Shown here in pieces: positions 23,814-30,696 of a DNA stretch of 64,000 bases. The position numbers were made by a program, and so were the translations under genes. Positions within the stretch are counted from its first letter, which is position 1. Each line of letters begins with the position of its first letter. The stretch lies in contig NZ_WHOL01000054.1 of assembly GCF_009745975.1 (NCBI RefSeq), forward strand, positions 1-64,000. Reading direction: 5' to 3'. The notes beneath the pieces are model-generated. The model was not told the DNA's origin. It saw only the letters and a program-made list of their open reading frames with translations, and did no database searches. Source of the DNA: Actinokineospora pegani (GTDB lineage: Bacteria > Actinomycetota > Actinomycetes > Mycobacteriales > Pseudonocardiaceae).

Positions 23814-24443
23814 GTGACCAGACGTCGGCGGCGCTCCGCAGTGGCCCCGGCCGTGCTCGCCGCCCTCGTCGTCGGCGCGAGCACGGCCGCCGTGACCACG
23901 GTCTTCGGCGCCCCGCCCGCGGGCGTCCCGGTGGAGCTGTCGGCGCGGGGCATCGTGATCCCCGCGCCGGGCAGCGGCGTCCAGCCCGACTTCCGCCCGC
24001 TGGAGCCGAGCACGACGCCCCCACCCACCGAGACCGCCGCGCCGTCCACCCGCGCTGAGCAGCCGAAGCCGCCGCCGTCGGTCCTCGAGCAGGTCCTCAG
24101 CCTGGTCAACCAGCAGCGGGCGGGCGCGGGCTGCGCGCCCGTGGCCGCCGACGCCCGGCTGGCCAGGGCCGCGCAGGGCCACAGCGACGACATGGCCGCC
24201 CGCGCCTACTTCTCCCACACCAGCCAGGACGGCCGCTCGTTCGCCGCGCGGATCACCGCCGCGGGCCACCCCAGCCCCGCCGCCGAGAACATCGCCAAGG
24301 GCCAGCGCACCGCCGCCGACGTGATGCGCGCCTGGATGGACTCGCCCGGCCACCGCGCCAACATCCTCAACTGCGACCACCGCGGCATGGGCGTCGGCCA
24401 CACCGCCGCGGGCTACTACTGGGTGCAGAACTTCAGCCGCTAG
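23814..24443 (+). CDS. Exported CAP-domain (SCP/PR-1-like) protein
   Basis: 209 residues. A signal peptide or anchor covers about 9-31 and a Pro/Thr linker about 32-87. A CAP domain covers about 88-209: LVNQQRAGAGCAPVAAD, ARAAQGHSDDMAARAYFSH, AAENIAKG, WMDSPGHRANILNCDHRGMGVG. The two His and the Glu/His cavity residues typical of CAP proteins are present, as is a likely Cys pair. Bacterial members are secreted and mostly of unknown activity. GTG 23814 follows a putative leaderless promoter and gives a clean RRRRR-plus-hydrophobic signal sequence. Confidence 0.88.
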   Translation: MTRRRRRSAVAPAVLAALVVGASTAAVTTVFGAPPAGVPVELSARGIVIPAPGSGVQPDFRPLEPSTTPPPTETAAPSTRAEQPKPPPSVLEQVLSLVNQQRAGAGCAPVAADARLARAAQGHSDDMAARAYFSHTSQDGRSFAARITAAGHPSPAAENIAKGQRTAADVMRAWMDSPGHRANILNCDHRGMGVGHTAAGYYWVQNFSR

Positions 24444-24633
24444 GGGCTTGCGCCCGGCGCGACACGGACCTCCACAACCTTGGCCAAGCCCGCGAGACTC
24501 GGCCGGATCAGGGGCTGGTCGGAGGCGGTGGCGGCAACCACCGGCAGCGCCACGGCCTGGGGTATCCGGTCAGGCTGGCGGACCGGCGCGTAATTTGCTC
24601 GCCTCCGGCGCGTCGAGCGTTCACGATTCGCTC

Positions 24634-25557
24634 ATGTACTCCATCCGTTCCGCGGTTCCCGCCGACGAGCAGTCGGTCGTCGACCTGGTCGCCCGACTCC
24701 AGGCGGACCAGGAGCACCTGATCGGCTACCACGGCGCCACCCGCGAGGAGGTGGCCGACGAGCTCGCGGGCTTCCGCCCCGACTGGGCCGCGGGCGCCGT
24801 GCTCGCCGTGGACGACGAGGGCGGGGTGCGGGGCGTGCTCAGCGTCGACGCCGACCCCGAGATCGGTCGCGCCTGGCTGCACGGTCCCTACGTCGACCTG
24901 CCCGAGGGGCATCCCGCGCCCCGGCAGGCCTGGCAGAACACCGCCGACGACCTGCTGGACGCCGCGGTGGGGCTGCCGCGCCTGGCGGGCATCGGCGACC
25001 AGGAGCTCTACGGCCACCGACGACACCGGCGGTTGGCCGACTTCGCCGCCCGGCACGGGTTCGACCCGGTCGGCGCCAGCCGCGTGTTCGCCCTCGACGG
25101 CCCCGGCCTGCGCGGCGTGCTGGTCACCGCGGCGGGCCAGGACGACGAGCCGCGCGTCCTGGCCGCCGGGGCGGACCCGGCCGTGGACGCCGGGGTCGTC
25201 GCCCTGCACGAGCGCTGCTTCCCCAGCCCCACCGTCACCGGCAGGCAACTGGTGCGCGGCGACCGGGGGCACACCGTCCTCGTGCTGACCGGGGCCGACG
25301 GCGTGATCGGCTACGCGGGCGGCTTCGCCCAGCAGGACGAGCTCTACGTCGACTACGTCGGCGTCGACCCCGGCATGCGGTCGGTCGGCTCCGGCCGGGC
25401 GCTGGTCCGTGCGCTGCTGCGGGCGCTGGCCGCCGAGCACGGCGCGCGCCCCCGGGCGGCGGCGGTGATCTCGCTCGGCAACGACGCCTCCGAGCGGATG
25501 TTCACCGCCCTCGGGTTCACGCTGCGCCTGGAACTGGTGGGGTATCGGCGGAAGTAG
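24634..25557 (+). CDS. Double-domain GNAT acetyltransferase-like protein
   Basis: 307 residues with two tandem GNAT-type folds. The N-terminal half (1-150; MYSIRSAVPADEQSVVDLV, GVRGVLSVDADPE) is degenerate. The C-terminal half (about 160-307) keeps VIGYAGGF, VDYVGVDPGMRSVGSGRALV and NDASERMFTALGF. Two-domain GNATs include mycothiol synthase and aminoglycoside-type enzymes, but the substrate is not identifiable here. ATG 24634 has no clear Shine-Dalgarno, and a TAATTT box lies at 24591-24596. The last 41 bp overlap the 3' end of the convergent symporter gene. Confidence 0.8.
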   Translation: MYSIRSAVPADEQSVVDLVARLQADQEHLIGYHGATREEVADELAGFRPDWAAGAVLAVDDEGGVRGVLSVDADPEIGRAWLHGPYVDLPEGHPAPRQAWQNTADDLLDAAVGLPRLAGIGDQELYGHRRHRRLADFAARHGFDPVGASRVFALDGPGLRGVLVTAAGQDDEPRVLAAGADPAVDAGVVALHERCFPSPTVTGRQLVRGDRGHTVLVLTGADGVIGYAGGFAQQDELYVDYVGVDPGMRSVGSGRALVRALLRALAAEHGARPRAAAVISLGNDASERMFTALGFTLRLELVGYRRK

Positions 25558-27061
25558 GCTCGGCGGGCGTGCGGTGGCGCAGCGCCAGCAGGCCGCCGAC
25601 GACCAGCGTGACCAGCACGCCCAGCGGGGTGTACCAGGGGAAGGCCAGCGCCACGGACTCCTTGGTGGCCTTGGCGAAGTCGACCCCGGTGAACGACCCG
25701 TCCTTGGTGAACTTGAGCCCGAGGATGACGAACGCCATCACCGCGACGGTCACCAGGAACGAGATGATCGCGTCCACCTGGCGCGCCTTGCGCACCCACA
25801 GCCCCAGCAGGAACGCGCCCAGCAGCGCGCCGTAGGTGTAGCCGGTGATGGCCAGCGCGGTCTCCACGACCGGGTTCTTGGTCGACTCGAACAGCGACGC
25901 GAACCCGATCAGCGCCCCCGCCCACACGATCGTCCAGACCCGGCCCTGCTTGAGCAGCTCGGCGTCGGACAGCGGGCGGCGCACCACCTTCTGGTAGACG
26001 TCGCTGACCGTGGAGCTGGCCAGCGCCCCCAGCGACGAGCTCAGCGCGGCGGCCAGGATGCCCGCGATGACGAACCCGGACAGCCCGCTGGGCAGCTCGG
26101 TGACGATGAAGTGCGCGAACAGCTCGTCGTTGGTGCTCAGGCCGAGGTCGCCGACCGGGTCGAGGCCCTTGTAGAACGACCACAGCATCGTGCCGATGAA
26201 CAGGAACAGCGCGAACTGCAGGAACACCACGACGCCGCTGGCCAGCAGCGCCTTCTGGCTGGCCCTGACGTCGTTGCAGGCCATCAGCCGCTGCACGATG
26301 AGCTGGTCGGCGCCGTGGCTGGCCATCGACAGCACCGCGCCGCCGACCACGGCGGTGACGAACGAGTACTGGTTCGACAGCGGGTTCGCCGCGAAGTCGA
26401 GGACCTGGAGCTTGCCCGCGTCGAACGCCGCGGCGAACCAGCCGTCTGGCAGCTTGCCCATCAGCACCAGGACCACGGCCAGGCCGCCCAGGACGTACCA
26501 GAGCATCTGGATGGCGTCGACCCAGATGACCGCGCGCACCCCGCCGAAGAACGTGTAGACGACCATCGCCACGCCCAGCGCGGCCACGATCGCGAAGTAG
26601 GAGACCTCGAAGCCGTAGGCGGCGAGCACGACCTTGACCGGGATCGCCGTGGCGAACAGCCGCACGCCGTCGGCCAGCAGCCGGGTGAACAGGAACGTCA
26701 CCGACGCGGTGCCCTGCAGCCCGGCGCCGAACCGCTTGCCGAGGAAGTTGTACGCCGTGGTCATCTGCCCGGCGACGTAGCGCGGCAGCAGCACGAACGA
26801 GACGAAGATCCGGCCGAGGACGTAGCCGATGGCCAACTGCAGGTAGGTGAACGCGCCGAGGTAGGCCACCGTCGGCACGCTCAGCACGGTCAGCGTCGAG
26901 GTCTCGGCGGAGACCACCGACAGGCAGGCCACCCACCACGAGATCTTGCCCTCGCCGACGAAGTAGTCCGCCCCGGACCGCTGCCGCCCGGAGATCCAGA
27001 TGCCCAGCAGCGGCATCCCCACCAGGAACACCGCGATGATCGCCAGGTCGAGGGCGCGCAC
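25517..27061 (-). CDS. Sodium:solute symporter (SSS family)
   Basis: 514 residues, about 13 transmembrane helices, beginning MRALDLAIIAVFLVG. SSS-family features include the ISGRQRSGADYFVGEG loop, ISWWVACLSVVSAETSTLTVLS in TM2 and the ASSTVSDVYQ region near the Na+ site. The frame extends to 27163, but GTG 27061 starts right before the first helix. It lies 43 bp downstream of anmK on the same strand, so the cargo may be a cell-wall amino sugar such as anhydro-MurNAc or sialic acid. That is inference from context. Confidence 0.9.
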   Translation of the reverse strand: MRALDLAIIAVFLVGMPLLGIWISGRQRSGADYFVGEGKISWWVACLSVVSAETSTLTVLSVPTVAYLGAFTYLQLAIGYVLGRIFVSFVLLPRYVAGQMTTAYNFLGKRFGAGLQGTASVTFLFTRLLADGVRLFATAIPVKVVLAAYGFEVSYFAIVAALGVAMVVYTFFGGVRAVIWVDAIQMLWYVLGGLAVVLVLMGKLPDGWFAAAFDAGKLQVLDFAANPLSNQYSFVTAVVGGAVLSMASHGADQLIVQRLMACNDVRASQKALLASGVVVFLQFALFLFIGTMLWSFYKGLDPVGDLGLSTNDELFAHFIVTELPSGLSGFVIAGILAAALSSSLGALASSTVSDVYQKVVRRPLSDAELLKQGRVWTIVWAGALIGFASLFESTKNPVVETALAITGYTYGALLGAFLLGLWVRKARQVDAIISFLVTVAVMAFVILGLKFTKDGSFTGVDFAKATKESVALAFPWYTPLGVLVTLVVGGLLALRHRTPAEPTSADTPPVPGAA

Positions 27062-27104
27062 TGGGCCTCCAGGAGGTCGATGGGGACAGGCGGTGCCGGT
27101 GCGG

Positions 27105-28295
27105 CTACCGCGGGTGCAACGCTTCCGACCCCGCCGGGGTGCGGTTCCGGGCAACTCGACCACGTGCTGGGACGACGCGCAGCGCGGTGGCCGTCACACC
27201 GCCGGGCTCCGGCCAGCGCCCGGGGTCGGCCCCGGGGGTGACGCTGCCGTGCACCCTGGCCAGGCCGCCGGTCCGCGCGTCCAGCGGGACCGACCGCCAG
27301 GTGAGGTAGCCCAGCAGCGCGGCGAGGTAGGCCTCCTTCGCCTCGGCCGGGAGCGCGGTGAACGGGGTGACCTCGGCGGGGGCGAGCGCGGCGGCCAGCG
27401 CGGCCATCAGCGTGGGGTTGCGCACCCCGCCGCCGGAGACCAGCACCCGCGCGGGGTTGTGCGGGATCAGCGCCTCCGCGACGGTCATCGCGGTGAGGGC
27501 CACGAGCGTGGCGAGCAGGTCCTCCGTCGCGACCTCGGGGACCTGGGCGAGCGCCGCGTCGAGGTAGGCGCGGTGGAACTGCTCCCTGCCGGTCGACTTG
27601 GGCGCGGGCGCGGCGTAGTACGGGTCGGCGAGCAGGACGTCGAGCAGGTCCCGCCGGATGGTCCCCGCCGCGGCGAGTTCGCCGCCCGCGTCCAGGGGCG
27701 CGCCCGTGCGGGCGAGCGCGGCGGCGTCGAGCAGGGCGTTGGCCGGGCCGGTGTCGAAGGCGGTCCCGTCGACGGTCACGTTCGCGATGCCGCCGAGGTT
27801 GACCGCGGCGGCTCCCGGCTCGTCGGCCAGCAGCAGGCGGTCGAGGACGCCTGCCAGCGGGGCGCCGTGCCCGCCGGTGGCCACGTCGCGGGAGCGCAGG
27901 TTCGACACCACGGGCAGGCCGGTGGCCTCGGCGATCCAGGTCGGCTCGCCCACCTGCAGGGTGCCCAGGCAGCGCCCGTCGTCGACCCAGTGGTAGAGCG
28001 TCTGGCCCAGGGACGCGACCAGGTCCGCCCCCTCGGCGAACCCGGCCGCGGCCGCCCCGAACGCCTGGCCGACGCCGGTGTCGACGGCGCACGCGGTGGC
28101 GGCGTCGCACGGGTTCGGCGGCAGCGCGGCGCGCAGGGCCGCGCGCACCTCGTCGGGGTAGGGCACCTCGCCGTGGCGGACGGGGACCAGTTCGACGACC
28201 CCGTCGACCACGCGCAGGTCGGCCACCGCCACGTCGATGCCGTCGATCGACGTGCCCGAGATCAGCCCGACCACCCGGAGTGTCGTCATGGACAT
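27105..28295 (-). CDS. anmK: Anhydro-N-acetylmuramic acid kinase
   Basis: 396 residues. It converts 1,6-anhydro-MurNAc plus ATP to MurNAc-6-phosphate during peptidoglycan recycling. Seen: the N-terminal phosphate loop GLISGTSIDGID (10-21), GQTLYHW, NLGGIANVT, FDTGPANALLD and the C-terminal ATP motif LVSGGGVRNP. The last 40 residues are an Arg/Pro-rich extension. ATG 28295 or 28289; neither has a Shine-Dalgarno. Presumed operon with the SSS symporter; no murQ is in the window. Confidence 0.94.
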   Translation of the reverse strand: MSMTTLRVVGLISGTSIDGIDVAVADLRVVDGVVELVPVRHGEVPYPDEVRAALRAALPPNPCDAATACAVDTGVGQAFGAAAAGFAEGADLVASLGQTLYHWVDDGRCLGTLQVGEPTWIAEATGLPVVSNLRSRDVATGGHGAPLAGVLDRLLLADEPGAAAVNLGGIANVTVDGTAFDTGPANALLDAAALARTGAPLDAGGELAAAGTIRRDLLDVLLADPYYAAPAPKSTGREQFHRAYLDAALAQVPEVATEDLLATLVALTAMTVAEALIPHNPARVLVSGGGVRNPTLMAALAAALAPAEVTPFTALPAEAKEAYLAALLGYLTWRSVPLDARTGGLARVHGSVTPGADPGRWPEPGGVTATALRVVPARGRVARNRTPAGSEALHPR

Positions 28296-28427
28296 GTGGT
28301 CTATTGCACACCGACAGGTTGCGCAAGGGTCATGTTGGCGAATGACCGAATTGCGACCGAACGCGTTGAACTCTCACTTCGATCGGCCTGCCCTGCCCGG
28401 TCGGGACCGGGATGGGAGGATGGCGCG

Positions 28428-29894
28428 GTGTCGAGCACCGTGATCATCGTCCTGGTCGTCGTCGTTGTGCTGCTGGTCGCGGCCCTGGTCACCGGGGTCG
28501 TGCTGGCGCGCAGGCGGCGCATCTCGCTGGACAAGCCGGAGGCCGTCGAGGGCAAGCCCAAGGGCGGCGGCTACCAGGCCTCCTCGGGGGTGAGCCTGGC
28601 CCCGGCCAAGCCCAAGGACGCCCCGCCCGCGCACCCGGCCGGGGAGCGGACCGAGGTCGACGGCCAGCCCGGCGTCGGCGACGACGCCGCGGTGCCGCGC
28701 GACTCCGAGAAGCGCGGCATCGTCGACGTCACGCTGCCCGACACCCAGCCCGACACCCAGCCCGCGGTCCAGCCGGACCCGGCCGACGCGCCCGCCGAGG
28801 CCCAGGCCGCGCCGTACGTCGAGGCGACGCCGACCGACAAGATCCCCAGCCAGCCCACCGACCGCCTGGTCACCGACCAGATCCCGGTGCAGACCCGGCC
28901 GACCGAGCCCGCGACCGAGCAGATCCCGGCGCAGGGCCAGGTCCCGGTCACCGACGAGATCGCCCCGACCGAGGGCCGCCTGGAGCGGCTGCGCGGCAGG
29001 CTGTCGCGGTCGCGGTCCACCCTGGGCCAGGGCCTGCTCGGCCTGCTCGGCGCGGGCGACCTGGACGAGGACTCCTGGACCGACGTCGAGGACACGCTGC
29101 TGCTGGCCGACCTGGGCGCGGCGACCACGACCGACGTCGTGGCCCGGCTGCGCGACCAGCTCTCCGCGCGCGGCGTGCGCACCCCGGAGCAGGCCCGCAC
29201 GCTGCTGCGCGAGGTGCTCATCGACGCCCTCGACACCGGCGTCGACCGGTCCGTGCGCGCGCTGCCGCACGGCGAGGGCGCGGCCAAGCAGCCCGCCGTG
29301 GTGCTGGTCGTCGGCGTCAACGGCACCGGCAAGACCACGACCACCGGCAAGCTGGCCCGGGTGCTGGTCGCCGACGGCCGCTCGGTCGTGCTCGGCGCGG
29401 CCGACACCTTCCGCGCCGCCGCCGCCGACCAGCTCCAGACCTGGGCCGACCGGGTCGGGGCCGAGGTCGTGCGCGGCAAGGAGGCCGCCGACCCCGCCGC
29501 CGTCGCCTTCGACGCGGTGAAGAAGGGGCGGGTCGACGGCGTCGACACCGTCCTGATCGACACCGCGGGCAGGCTGCACACCAAGGTCGGCCTGATGGAC
29601 GAGCTGGGCAAGGTCAAGCGGGTGGTGGAGAAGCAGGCCGAGGTCGACGAGGTGCTGCTGGTCCTCGACGCCACCACCGGGCAGAACGGGCTCACCCAGG
29701 CGCGGGTGTTCGGCGAGGTCGTGACCGTCACCGGCATCGTGCTGACCAAGCTCGACGGCACCGCCAAGGGCGGCATCGTCTTCCAGGTGCAGCGCGAGCT
29801 GGGCGTGCCGGTCAAGCTGGTCGGCCTCGGCGAGGGCCCCGACGACCTGGCCCCGTTCGAGCCCACCGCCTTCGTCGACGCGCTGCTGGCCTGA
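28428..29894 (+). CDS. ftsY: Signal recognition particle receptor FtsY
   Basis: 488 residues. The SRP receptor GTPase docks ribosome-nascent chain complexes at the membrane. It has an N-terminal transmembrane helix (4-28), an acidic/Pro linker (about 30-180) with recurring TDxIP motifs, then the NG domain: VGVNGTGKTTTTGKLAR, DTAGRLHTK, TKLDGTAKGG. GTG 28428 is 7 nt after GGGAGGA. An upstream in-frame extension to 27000 is spurious because it runs through anmK. In mycobacteria amt follows directly; here about 13 kb of other genes intervene. Confidence 0.96.
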   Translation: MSSTVIIVLVVVVVLLVAALVTGVVLARRRRISLDKPEAVEGKPKGGGYQASSGVSLAPAKPKDAPPAHPAGERTEVDGQPGVGDDAAVPRDSEKRGIVDVTLPDTQPDTQPAVQPDPADAPAEAQAAPYVEATPTDKIPSQPTDRLVTDQIPVQTRPTEPATEQIPAQGQVPVTDEIAPTEGRLERLRGRLSRSRSTLGQGLLGLLGAGDLDEDSWTDVEDTLLLADLGAATTTDVVARLRDQLSARGVRTPEQARTLLREVLIDALDTGVDRSVRALPHGEGAAKQPAVVLVVGVNGTGKTTTTGKLARVLVADGRSVVLGAADTFRAAAADQLQTWADRVGAEVVRGKEAADPAAVAFDAVKKGRVDGVDTVLIDTAGRLHTKVGLMDELGKVKRVVEKQAEVDEVLLVLDATTGQNGLTQARVFGEVVTVTGIVLTKLDGTAKGGIVFQVQRELGVPVKLVGLGEGPDDLAPFEPTAFVDALLA

Positions 29895-29899
29895 CCCCC

Positions 29900-30583
29900 G
29901 TGCCCGCGCGGCCGGTCCGCCTGTGGTTGATCGATGACCACGAGCTGGTCGCGGAGGCGCTGGCCGCCGCGCTGGCCCGGGTCGAGGACCTGTGGGTGCT
30001 CGGCCGGTCCGCCACCGACGAGGACGACCTGCTGGCCCGGCTCGGCCGCGACCGCCCGGACGTCGTGGTGCTCGACCCCGCCGGGGCCGACGCCGCCGAC
30101 CTGATCCCCGCCGTGCGCGCGGCCGTGCCCGGCGCGGCCGTGGTGGTGCTGACCGGCGCGGACGACGAGGAGCGCGCGGTGGCCGCCGCCCGGCTGGGCG
30201 CCGACGGCTGGGTGGGCAAGGCCGAGCCGCTGGCCGAGGTGGTCGACGTGCTGCGCGGCGTCGGCCGGGGCGAGGGCCGCTTCCCGGCCCGCCACCTCGG
30301 CGCGGTGCTGCGCGGCCTGCGCGAGGACGTGCGCCGCCACCGCGACGGGGGCGGGCCGCTGGCCGCGCTGTCGCCCCGGGAGCGCCAGGTGCTCGCCGCG
30401 ATGGTCGACGGGCTGCGCGGCCACCAGATCGCCGGTGAGCTGGGGCTGTCGTCGAACACTGTGCGTACACACACCCACTCGATCTATGCGAAACTCGGCG
30501 TCCACTCGCGATTGGCGGCAGTCGGAGTGGCCCGTGCGGCCGGACTACTACCGAGACGACAGGTTCTCCCCACAATGTCGTAG
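29900..30583 (+). CDS. LuxR/NarL-family response regulator, orphan (first of pair)
   Basis: 227 residues. Receiver domain with acidic pocket Asp12/Asp13 (IDDHEL), phosphoacceptor Asp59 and Lys107; C-terminal HTH (about 153-215) LSPRERQVLAAMVDG, SSNTVRTHTHSIYAKLGVHSR. The region after Asp59 (DPAGADAADL) departs from the usual DxxMP turn. It starts 5 bp after ftsY with no histidine kinase nearby. A second regulator of the same family closes the cassette at 35001, suggesting joint control of the glycosyltransferase and sortase genes between them. Confidence 0.88.
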   Translation: MPARPVRLWLIDDHELVAEALAAALARVEDLWVLGRSATDEDDLLARLGRDRPDVVVLDPAGADAADLIPAVRAAVPGAAVVVLTGADDEERAVAAARLGADGWVGKAEPLAEVVDVLRGVGRGEGRFPARHLGAVLRGLREDVRRHRDGGGPLAALSPRERQVLAAMVDGLRGHQIAGELGLSSNTVRTHTHSIYAKLGVHSRLAAVGVARAAGLLPRRQVLPTMS

Positions 30584-30601
30584 GAAATCTCATCCATGAG
30601 G

Positions 30602-30633
30602 TTGACCCCAATGGTGGGAATCTTGCCTACTGT
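30602..30633 (+). promoter_or_regulatory. Possible promoter of the glycosyltransferase gene
   Basis: TTGACC (30602-30607) and TACTGT (30628-30633), 20 bp apart, about 63 bp before GTG 30697. The spacing is long, so support is modest. Confidence 0.3.
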
Positions 30634-30696
30634 CAGTGACTGTCCGTCTGGCCCGCCGGTGGCCTGACGACACATCGATGACGAGGGGTTCAGCCT

